From Spirochaetales bacterium (GTDB lineage Bacteria; Spirochaetota; Spirochaetia; JAGLYY01): a stretch of 25,906 bases of DNA. The stretch lies in the NCBI GenBank assembly GCA_023131935.1, contig JAGLYY010000032.1, forward strand, positions 1 through 25,906, in the 5' to 3' direction. How positions within the stretch are numbered: position 1 is the stretch's first letter; every line of letters starts with the position of its first letter. Made by a program: the position numbers and the translations under genes. Under the pieces are notes generated by a model. That model ran no database searches, was not told the DNA's origin, and saw only the letters and a list, made by a program, of their open reading frames with translations. Shown here piece by piece: positions 16,618 through 22,873 of this stretch.

Positions 16618-16789
16618 ATTCCCTGGAAATTCAAAAAACAACTCGACTGATGTTACATTTCGAATTACTACTCGGTTTGTATTTAAAATATTTTTTTTAT
16701 TTAATTAGTTTAAGTTGGAAGAATAGGTGATTGGTGGAACACGCCCCGGAAGGCTGGAAAACAGCCCATATGTTTTGCTTTAATTTCAC

Positions 16790-16818
16790 TTGACTTTGAT
16801 TTTAATTTTTCCTATCAT
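16790..16818 (+). promoter_or_regulatory. Promoter of the asnS leader
   Basis: TTGACT (16790-16795) and TATCAT (16813-16818) are separated by exactly 17 nt. Transcription would start near 16825 and give a leader of about 157 nt before asnS, or a transcript of about 147 nt if it stops at the terminator. Confidence 0.7.
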
Positions 16819-16853
16819 CAGTATCAATATCTTAATTGAATAAAGGGATCATA

Positions 16854-16913
16854 ATGACCGGTCGCGGAAATAATAATAATTTATTCTCACCTCCGCCGTA
16901 TTGGCTGTTATGA
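16854..16913 (+). CDS. Asn-rich leader peptide of asnS
   Basis: Nineteen codons, MTGRGNNNNLFSPPPYWLL, then TGA. Four consecutive AAT codons at 16869-16880 encode asparagine, the substrate of the enzyme made by the next gene. AAGGGA at 16843-16848 is the ribosome binding site, 5 nt before the ATG. The peptide itself likely has no function; its translation senses charged Asn-tRNA, like the Phe-rich pheM leader before pheST in Escherichia coli. It is too short for ordinary gene finders. Confidence 0.85.
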   Translation: MTGRGNNNNLFSPPPYWLL

Positions 16914-16938
16914 TCATTTAGCAATAAATGAAATACCA

Positions 16939-16971
16939 GACCGATACGAAAACGTATCGGTCTTTTTTTTT
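16939..16971 (+). terminator. Intrinsic terminator in the asnS leader
   Basis: A perfect 10-bp stem, GACCGATACG (16939-16948) and CGTATCGGTC (16953-16962), with an AAAA loop and nine T (16963-16971). It ends directly at the asnS ribosome binding site GGAGG (16972-16976), so read-through is needed for asnS expression. Confidence 0.93.
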
Positions 16972-16981
16972 GGAGGAAATT

Positions 16982-18277
16982 ATGTCTATTATTGCAAAAG
17001 CAAAAGAGTTGAGTAAGTTTGATGGAAAGAAGGTTAAAGTACAGGGCTGGATTTATGGAATCCGATCATCAGGGAAAATCTGTTTTCTTCAATTCAGAGA
17101 TGGTACCGGAAAATTCCAGATTATAGCAGCAAGTAATAACCTTGGAAATGATGCTTTTGAACAGTGTAAAAAGATTCAAAGGGAAACATCTGTAATAATA
17201 GAAGGCACTGTCCAAAAAAATGATAAAGACAATGCAGGCTACGAATTGATTTCAAGCAACCTTACGATTATAGGTGATTCTCCTGATTATCCGATTACAC
17301 CGAAAGAACATGGACCGGATTTTCTTCTTGACCGAAGACATCTGTGGATAAGATCTGTTAAACAGAGTGCTATTCTCAGGATAAGAAGTTCTTTAGAGTT
17401 CGCAGCTGTTTTATTCCTTCAGGAAGAAGGCTTTACTCGGTTTGATTCTCCTATTCTAACCCCTACTGCCTGTGAAGGTACTACTGATCTTTTCGAAGTA
17501 GATTTCTATAATACATCATCGTATCTTTCCCAAAGCGGCCAGTTATACAGCGAAGCAGGAATCTATTCACTCGAAAAAGTCTATACTCTCGGACCATGTT
17601 TTCGCGCAGAGAAATCAAAAACACGCAGACACCTTTCGGAGTTCTGGGGCATCGAGCCGGAAATGGCATGGATTGATTCCAAAGAAAATATGGCGTTTCA
17701 GGAACGATTTATAAAAAACATTTTATCGTATATCGCTGATCATCACGAAAAGGATCTTCAAATATTAGGACGTACCCCCGATGAAATCAGGATGCCCGAT
17801 AAAAGATTCGAGATTCTTCTTTACGATGATGCTGTAAAAATACTTAGAAACGCAGGGTTTTCAATAGAGTGGGGTACTGACCCGGGTGTAGAGGAGGAGG
17901 AATATCTTTCAAACACTTTCGATGCACCTTTCTTTATTTATAAGTATCCTGTGGAGTGCAGGGCATTTTATATTGAGCCCGACCCTCAACGACCGGAAGT
18001 TGCCCTGTCAAGTGATTGCCTGATGCACGGTGGATTCGGTGAGATTATTACAGGCGGGCAAAGAGCATCAGATTACGGGTTTCTTGTTTCTCAAATAGAA
18101 AAACATGGCCTAAGCATTGATGATTTTAAATGGTATCTGGATCTTAGGAAATATGGATCGGTCCCTCACTCAGGATTCGGGATGGGGATAGAGAGGATGG
18201 TTCGCTGGATTTGCGATATCAGACATATAAGAGAAACAATTCCATTCCCCAGAACATTGAAGAGATTATATCCATAA
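16982..18277 (+). CDS. asnS: Asparaginyl-tRNA synthetase, archaeal type
   Basis: 431 residues from ATG 16982, set by GGAGG five nt upstream; an in-frame ATG at 16928 would run through the terminator and is rejected. An N-terminal OB-fold anticodon domain (about 1-100, KKVKVQGWIYGIRSSGKICF) precedes the class II core: HGPDFLLDRRHLWIR, motif 1 region GFTRFDSPILTPTACEGTT, motif 2 FRAEKSKTRRHLSEFWGIEPE, and motif 3 GFGMGIERMVRWI followed by ETIPFPR. These signatures are those of AsnRS, and FLLDRRHLW plus RAEKSKTRRHL resemble archaeal AsnRS more than the usual bacterial one. The OB domain argues against the asparagine synthetase paralogue that lacks it. It attaches Asn to tRNA-Asn. The gene is AT-rich compared with the flanks. 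Confidence 0.93.
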   Translation: MSIIAKAKELSKFDGKKVKVQGWIYGIRSSGKICFLQFRDGTGKFQIIAASNNLGNDAFEQCKKIQRETSVIIEGTVQKNDKDNAGYELISSNLTIIGDSPDYPITPKEHGPDFLLDRRHLWIRSVKQSAILRIRSSLEFAAVLFLQEEGFTRFDSPILTPTACEGTTDLFEVDFYNTSSYLSQSGQLYSEAGIYSLEKVYTLGPCFRAEKSKTRRHLSEFWGIEPEMAWIDSKENMAFQERFIKNILSYIADHHEKDLQILGRTPDEIRMPDKRFEILLYDDAVKILRNAGFSIEWGTDPGVEEEEYLSNTFDAPFFIYKYPVECRAFYIEPDPQRPEVALSSDCLMHGGFGEIITGGQRASDYGFLVSQIEKHGLSIDDFKWYLDLRKYGSVPHSGFGMGIERMVRWICDIRHIRETIPFPRTLKRLYP

Positions 18278-18286
18278 AGCATGCCT

Positions 18287-18477
18287 CCGATAGTTCCATA
18301 CTCTTGTTTGGTGCGCGTGGAACGGGAAAATCCACCTGGATTCGTCATCATTTTAATAATGCAGTCTTTTTTGACTTACTAAACTTAAGTGAATCATTAA
18401 GGCTGGAACGCAACCCGGATATCCTTCCTGTCATGCATTTTTTAAAAATGCTCTGGGACGGCAGCATTATCGATTAA
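18287..18477 (+). pseudogene. Internally deleted copy of the DUF4143 ATPase gene
   Basis: 18287-18426 matches 14210-14349 with seven differences by my count, and 18424-18477 matches 15280-15333 with two. The 933 nt between are missing; the join lies at a 3-nt CTT shared by both sides and keeps the frame, so Walker A (FGARGTGKST) runs into NPDILPVMHFLKMLWDG and the stop. No plausible start or ribosome binding site remains: the frame opens only inside asnS (ATG 18211). The match begins 10 nt after the asnS stop. Confidence 0.9.
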
Positions 18478-18518
18478 TTATACGGACGGTTATTGCAGAT
18501 GTTGGCCTAAAATACCTC

Positions 18519-18547
18519 TTGACTGCTTAGTCCGAAATGGCTATACT
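18519..18547 (+). promoter_or_regulatory. Promoter of mazEF
   Basis: TTGACT (18519-18524), 17-nt spacer, TATACT (18542-18547). The start point near 18554 gives a leader of about 20 nt before mazE. Confidence 0.75.
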
Positions 18548-18573
18548 ATGGATATACACGAGAAGGTGGTTAT

Positions 18574-18822
18574 ATGCATACGAAGATTCAAAAATGGGGT
18601 AATAGTCAAGGATTACGTCTTGCCAAAAACGTGCTGGAAGATGCTCACCTTGGAGTTGGGGACGAGGTGGACGTTGAGGCACGAGACGGCATCATCGTTA
18701 TCGCGCCAATCAGGAAAATCCGCGGACGATATCGTCTCGAGGACCTTGTGGCGCAAATTCCCGAAGACTATCACGCCGGCGAAGTCGATTGGGGGGAGCC
18801 GGTCGGCAAGGAGACATGGTAG
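18574..18822 (+). CDS. mazE: MazE-type antitoxin (AbrB/SpoVT fold)
   Basis: 82 residues. The N-terminal swapped-hairpin DNA-binding part reads KIQKWGNSQGLRLAKNVLEDAHLGVGDEVDVEARDGIIVIAPI, the MazE signature. The acidic C-terminus (LEDLVAQIPEDYHAGEVDWGEPV) is the toxin-binding tail. AAGGTGG lies about 5 nt before the ATG. MazE neutralises MazF and, alone or with it, represses the operon promoter. The gene is clearly more GC-rich than asnS beside it, so the pair may have come from another source. Confidence 0.93.
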   Translation: MHTKIQKWGNSQGLRLAKNVLEDAHLGVGDEVDVEARDGIIVIAPIRKIRGRYRLEDLVAQIPEDYHAGEVDWGEPVGKETW

Positions 18823-19158
18823 ATGGCTGTTTATATCCCCAAACAAGGCGACATTATCGCCATCACTTTCGATCCCCAGTCCGGTCACGAACAGAAAGGG
18901 CGTCGGCCTGCTCTGGTTATAAGCAAGGACTTGTTTAACCGCAGCACCGGCCTGGCCATTGTGTGTCCCCTAACGAACACAGAACGCGGGTTTCCCTTCC
19001 ACGTACCTATTCCGGAAAACAGCAGCCTGACGGGGTTCATCATGGTTGAGCAGGTAAAGTCAATCGACTTTCGTACTCGTCAAGCGAAGTACATCGAACG
19101 TGCCTCAGATGAACTGCTGGCAGACGTGTTATCGATATTAGATGCCTGCATCTACTGA
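18823..19158 (+). CDS. mazF: MazF-type endoribonuclease toxin
   Basis: 111 residues, the same length as MazF of Escherichia coli. The PemK/MazF fold is seen in YIPKQGDIIAITFDPQSGHEQKGRRPALVIS, IVCPLTNTERGFPFHVPIP, GFIMVEQVKSIDFRTR and the C-terminal helix. MazF cleaves mRNA at short sequences; the arginine in GRRPALV and the threonine in PLTNT are the usual active-site positions. The ATG follows the mazE stop directly, with AGGAGA upstream inside mazE. Its 3' end overlaps that of the flavoprotein gene on the other strand by 7 nt, a result of the insertion. Confidence 0.94.
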   Translation: MAVYIPKQGDIIAITFDPQSGHEQKGRRPALVISKDLFNRSTGLAIVCPLTNTERGFPFHVPIPENSSLTGFIMVEQVKSIDFRTRQAKYIERASDELLADVLSILDACIY

Positions 19159-20927
19159 GCATCCAGACTGGCAGGATCGCGTGGACCTCTCCAATCAATC
19201 CGCCATTCCCTGTTCTTGAGACCTTCGGGGCCATAATCAAGACCCATCTGTCCCCCGGGATTCATGATCCCCCGGGGATCGAAGTGGTTTTTCAATGCAC
19301 GTAACACATCCATCTGTTCTTTACCAAGGTAATCCTCCATCCAGGGAGCTATCATCCGTCCAACTCCATGATGATGGCTTAAAGAACCACCGCTCTCAAG
19401 AATCGTGTCAAAAATACCTTTCTGGAAAGATCGGTATTCCTCAAGACTATCAAATTTCCCGAAAAAGATGAAATAAAGGTTTGTACCCTGGGAATAAAAA
19501 TGACTTCCATGGCTCATACAGATAGTTTTCGGCCGGGATTTCACATAGGAACGTACCGCCCGGTGTATGGTATGCAGGTTCTCCCAGGTTACTGAAGTTT
19601 CCAGGGTATCGATCGTCAGACCATAATCATCGAGGTCCTCCCGCATATAGGGATCTCTGTACCTGCTGTGTTCCCACTCCTTCACCGGGTACCCTGTCAG
19701 ACTCATTCCGCCAAAACGGCGAAATACCTTTTTCGATTTGCGGAGTACATTTTTCGCGAACCCCCGCTCCCCCTCGGTGCGTGAAAGAAGCAGACACCTC
19801 TCCATGGGCTTAAAACCGCGAAGATACATCAGGGTATCGAGGAAGGTGCCTTCAATTCCATAGAGTTTTAAAGCGACTGAAGTTTCCTCAGGATCTGAAA
19901 GACGGAATACTCCGGGCATCCCAAACTCACCCTGGCTCACCTCTCTTGCCGCGTCTACCCCTTTCTCCCAACTGGGAAAAATGAAGCACATCGGGAATTG
20001 GTTCTCCGGCATCCACTTAAAGATTTTTACCGTTAATTCTACTAATACTCCGAAGGTCCCCTCACAACCTTTCATAATATCGTTCAGCTTCGGGCCGGTA
20101 GCCTCCGCGATGAAAGTTTTTGTTTCAAAATTTCCCCGGGGAGTTACCCACTCCTGGCCGATAACAAGGTGATAAGAATCGCCGAAATAAGAGGATTGTT
20201 GTCCTGAACCCAGGGTAACAATCCAGCCGCCAACAGTTGAATATTCGAAAGACTGGGGGAAGTGGCCGCCTGTAAACCGGTGTTTTGTACCAAACTGTTC
20301 CGGCGCGTTATTGAGGACCTCCTCGAAGGCGGGACCCATCATTCCTGCCTGTACACGGCAAGTATGGTTTCTCTCGTTCATTTCAACAATTTTATTCATG
20401 TGAGTCTGCATCACCAGAGTTATCCCCCCCATGACAGGGCGGAAACCGAAGTTTACGGTAGAACCGCCGCCGTATACATATACGGGGATTTTATGCTCGT
20501 TACAGTAGACAATTATTTTCTGAACATCCTCTTTATTTCGGGGATGGACTATGAGATCGGCAACCTCTTTTATTTCCCTCTCCCGGAGTTCCCGGCTCTC
20601 TTCAGCTGTCTTTCCGGTAGAATACTTCAAACGATCATAATCTCTGGTACTAATGTTCTCCTCTCCAACGATTCCGCTGATTGCTTCGATATGCTGCTTC
20701 TGCAGCTTCAACGGAGAGTTTGGAAGTTCAACAATCTCATCCCCTTCATTCTTCCTGCTTTTAAAATCCTCATCAGTGAGACCAAATTCCTCTTTCACAA
20801 GTTTATAAAGCCTTCGATTTGGGTGTTTATACTCTTTTGGGTCTCCCCACTTGAAAATGGAGCGATAGCTCCCAGGTTTGGGAGGATCCTCTCTCCACTC
20901 CGGGTAGAAATCCTGCTTTCTGCTCAT
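19152..20927 (-). CDS. FAD-linked oxidase, alkyl-DHAP-synthase-like
   Basis: 591 residues. The FAD-binding type 4 (PCMH/VAO) domain covers about 125-310: VYVYGGGSTVNFG, CRVQAGMMGPAFEEVL, FTGGHFPQSFEYSTVGGWI and GCEGTFGVLVELTVKIF. The C-terminal domain has SHHHGVGRMIAPW and LKNHFDPRGIMNPG, motifs shared with alkyldihydroxyacetonephosphate synthase and D-lactate or glycolate-type oxidases. The N-terminal stretch (WGDPKEYKHPNRRLY) also matches AGPS-like proteins. AAGGAG precedes the ATG by 10 nt. It is the last gene of the operon, 22 nt after the FGGY kinase. Its final residues (PRDPASLDAQ) come from sequence of the insertion and end within mazF; the original tail was probably LKDRVS. The catalytic core is intact. 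Confidence 0.9.
   Translation of the reverse strand: MSRKQDFYPEWREDPPKPGSYRSIFKWGDPKEYKHPNRRLYKLVKEEFGLTDEDFKSRKNEGDEIVELPNSPLKLQKQHIEAISGIVGEENISTRDYDRLKYSTGKTAEESRELREREIKEVADLIVHPRNKEDVQKIIVYCNEHKIPVYVYGGGSTVNFGFRPVMGGITLVMQTHMNKIVEMNERNHTCRVQAGMMGPAFEEVLNNAPEQFGTKHRFTGGHFPQSFEYSTVGGWIVTLGSGQQSSYFGDSYHLVIGQEWVTPRGNFETKTFIAEATGPKLNDIMKGCEGTFGVLVELTVKIFKWMPENQFPMCFIFPSWEKGVDAAREVSQGEFGMPGVFRLSDPEETSVALKLYGIEGTFLDTLMYLRGFKPMERCLLLSRTEGERGFAKNVLRKSKKVFRRFGGMSLTGYPVKEWEHSRYRDPYMREDLDDYGLTIDTLETSVTWENLHTIHRAVRSYVKSRPKTICMSHGSHFYSQGTNLYFIFFGKFDSLEEYRSFQKGIFDTILESGGSLSHHHGVGRMIAPWMEDYLGKEQMDVLRALKNHFDPRGIMNPGGQMGLDYGPEGLKNREWRIDWRGPRDPASLDAQ
19186..19223 (+). repeat. Right copy of 38-bp direct repeat bounding the insertion
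   Basis: Identical to 14054-14091. It lies inside the 3' end of the flavoprotein gene and encodes, on the reverse strand, GLKNREWRIDWR. Confidence 0.9.
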
Positions 20928-20949
20928 AGTGTTATCACTCCTTCTTGAT

Positions 20950-22503
20950 TCAGATTACTTTTTCCGGATACCCGGTAATCTCCCGGAGTTCCTTGTACAG
21001 ATGGTTTAATGACGGAAAAATCTTCTTGTACACCTGAAAAAGCCGCTCATAGAGAGCAACGTTTACCGGTTCGGGATGAAAAGTCTTCCCATGCCGGACC
21101 ATCCCCTTTATCGATTCAGTAAACCCGGAATATAACCCGATTCCCACGGCGGTAATGATCGCTGCCCCGAGAGCAGAAGTTTCCCAGGTTTCCCCCCGAA
21201 CCATTGGGCGATTAAAGATATCCGCGGAAATTTGACAAATCTCATCGCTCTGAGAAGCACCGCCGGAAACAGCCACAAGGTCGACATTTTTATGGGTAAC
21301 TTTTTCGATCCGGTGAAGTCCCTCTTTCAGGGCATATCCCAGTCCTTCGATCATACCTCTGTACATATAGGCCCTGGTATGGACATCCCCGAAACCTATC
21401 ATGGCCCCCCGGGCCGCGGGCTCTTTCAAGCCAGGTCCCCAGTAAGGCTGGACCAATAACCCCATTGATCCCGGCGGCACCTCTTTCAGCAATCGGTTAA
21501 GAACAATCTCAGGCGTTATCCCCTCCCGCTTCGCGTCGAGGATCTCCTTATACCCGAATTCCCGTCTGAACCAGCTGACCATCCAGTAACCCCGGAAGAT
21601 TTCAACCTCAGGATTAAAATGATCCGGGATTGGCGCGGGATAGGCGGGCATAAAGCGGACCGGTTCTACGTACTTATGATAAGTTGTCTGGACCGTCGCG
21701 GTTGTACCGAAACTCAAAGAGACCATGGCCGGATCTACGACCCCCATGCCGATGGTTTCGCACCCTTTATCTGAGCCTGCGGCAATTACCGGTGTCCCCG
21801 GAGGGATACCGGTTGCTTCCGCTGCCTTCCGGGTTATCTCTCCTAACACCTGCCCCGGCGGGACAATCTCCGGAAGCTTTTCGCCATCAATGGGAAACAT
21901 CCTGCCGGTGAGTCCTCCTGGTTTCGCCCAGACCATCTTACGGTAATCGATGGGGATGTGGCCGATCTGAGAAGCTATTGAATCAACGAACCGGCCTGTA
22001 AGGCGATGGTTTACAAACCCCGAAACCTGGAGATACTTGTGTGTTTTCTCCCAGATCGATGGTTGATTCTGAGCTATCCAGTTACATTTCCCATCGGCCT
22101 GGGTCTTACCGATCGCCTCATCCATCCCTACAATCCGGTAAATCAATCCTGTTAGTCCGCCGGGACGATAAACCGGTTTCGCTTTCCGCTGGTCCAGCCA
22201 GGTAATAACCGGCCGCAGAGGATCCCCCTGTTCATCAACATTGATCATGGAATCCCGTTGAGTCGTGACCCCTACTCCGCCAACACTCTCCATAAGAGCG
22301 GGATTTCGAAAACAGATAGCCCGGGAGGCAGCGCAGAGTTCAGTCCAGAAAATTTCCGGGTCCTGTTCGGCCCAGCCGGGCTCGGGAGAATTGTAAGGTT
22401 CGTATTCGATCTTTTCTTTTTCCAGGATCTCCCCTTCCGGGGAGAAAATGATAACCCTTATGCTCTGGGTCCCACAGTCAATTGAAAGAAGATTTTCAGC
22501 CAT
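20950..22503 (-). CDS. FGGY-family carbohydrate kinase
   Basis: 517 residues, usual length. N-terminal ATPase phosphate loop LLSIDCGTQSIRVIIF (about 5-20), GVGVTTQRDSMINVDEQGDP (about 76-95), ITWLDQRKA, the second half with PVIAAGSDKGCETIG and SLSFGTTATVQTT, and the adenine-binding motif VAVSGGASQSDEICQISADIFNRP. The family phosphorylates sugars and polyols such as xylulose, glycerol or erythritol; the substrate here is not clear, since GlpK and XylB landmarks are mixed. It overlaps the DUF1667 gene by 8 nt, so it is cotranscribed with flavin oxidoreductases of glycerol-3-phosphate dehydrogenase type. Confidence 0.92.
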   Translation of the reverse strand: MAENLLSIDCGTQSIRVIIFSPEGEILEKEKIEYEPYNSPEPGWAEQDPEIFWTELCAASRAICFRNPALMESVGGVGVTTQRDSMINVDEQGDPLRPVITWLDQRKAKPVYRPGGLTGLIYRIVGMDEAIGKTQADGKCNWIAQNQPSIWEKTHKYLQVSGFVNHRLTGRFVDSIASQIGHIPIDYRKMVWAKPGGLTGRMFPIDGEKLPEIVPPGQVLGEITRKAAEATGIPPGTPVIAAGSDKGCETIGMGVVDPAMVSLSFGTTATVQTTYHKYVEPVRFMPAYPAPIPDHFNPEVEIFRGYWMVSWFRREFGYKEILDAKREGITPEIVLNRLLKEVPPGSMGLLVQPYWGPGLKEPAARGAMIGFGDVHTRAYMYRGMIEGLGYALKEGLHRIEKVTHKNVDLVAVSGGASQSDEICQISADIFNRPMVRGETWETSALGAAIITAVGIGLYSGFTESIKGMVRHGKTFHPEPVNVALYERLFQVYKKIFPSLNHLYKELREITGYPEKVI

Positions 22504-22873
22504 CGATCTTTTCCCTCCATTTCATATCATCTGTCGCGATAAGAGAACAGGACCCGTCGAGCAGCCCATTCACAACCACATCACCGGGAGTTACCCTTCT
22601 GTTTAGAATAACCTGATTAGCATGCTCCATGAGATTAAAAACTGCCGCAAGGGGGATTTTCTTGTCGGTCTGAACAGAAAGCCGGGGAAAATCGGGAAAC
22701 ACTGTAGCGACAGTGGTAGTGACGGTCCTCCGGGGATCCAGGATCTCCCCCCGTGCATAGGCGTCCCCCCGGAGACAGGCGTTCCCGGTTATCTCCAATG
22801 TTCCGGCCTCCGGTTGTGTTACGGTCATTCTGCACCCGCGGGGGCATTCAATACAAATCAACTGTTTCATCAT
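22496..22873 (-). CDS. DUF1667 cysteine-rich protein
   Basis: 125 residues. CIECPRGCRM at the N-terminus and GNACLRGDAYARGE give four cysteines, followed by DPRRTVTTTV, the DUF1667 pattern. The family always sits next to a GlpA-like and a GlpB/HcnB-like flavoprotein and probably carries a metal or iron-sulfur site as a third subunit. GAGGTGG precedes the two ATGs (22871-22873 and 22868-22870). It overlaps the upstream flavoprotein gene by 4 nt (ATGA) and the kinase by 8. Confidence 0.93.
   Translation of the reverse strand: MMKQLICIECPRGCRMTVTQPEAGTLEITGNACLRGDAYARGEILDPRRTVTTTVATVFPDFPRLSVQTDKKIPLAAVFNLMEHANQVILNRRVTPGDVVVNGLLDGSCSLIATDDMKWREKIDG

Larger units (their letters stand above)
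16848..16971 (+). promoter_or_regulatory. Ribosome-mediated transcription attenuator of asnS
   Basis: Three competing pairings can be drawn. Leader hairpin: 16848-16859 with 16903-16914 (11 of 12 positions pair) plus GCGGA 16864-16868 with TCCGC 16892-16896, with the Asn codons in its loop. Antiterminator: 16897-16907 with 16937-16948 (11 pairs, one bulge). Terminator: 16939-16948 with 16953-16962. A ribosome stalled at the Asn codons (16869-16880) would cover the first arm, free 16897-16907 and so block the terminator; a ribosome reaching the stop at 16911 would cover the second arm and let the terminator form. Confidence 0.8.

Noticed and set aside
16125..16730. 201-residue open frame
   Set aside because: Out-of-frame shadow of the MFS gene; no family features, and the MFS protein has a full set of spans.
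16752..16766. GGCTG-GAAAA-CAGCC hairpin as terminator of the MFS gene
   Set aside because: Only five base pairs and no clean T run; 16618-16789 otherwise shows nothing I can name.
16731..16790. T-box riboswitch for asnS, suggested by GGTGGAACACG near 16735
   Set aside because: The T-box core motif is imperfect, it lies upstream of the promoter at 16790, and the leader peptide with Asn codons explains the terminator better.
16928..16981. ATG 16928 as asnS start
   Set aside because: The added codons are the terminator itself; GGAGG sits before ATG 16982.
18211..18286. ATG 18211 as start of the mini DUF4143 protein
   Set aside because: It lies within asnS in another frame, lacks a ribosome binding site, and the first 25 residues do not match the parent protein.
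18548..18922. 124-residue open frame across mazE
   Set aside because: Frame-shifted shadow of mazE and the start of mazF; mazE has the real motifs and ribosome binding site.
14092..19185. Insertion sequence or integrative element with its own recombinase
   Set aside because: No transposase, integrase or terminal inverted repeats were found; the borders look like host gene duplication.
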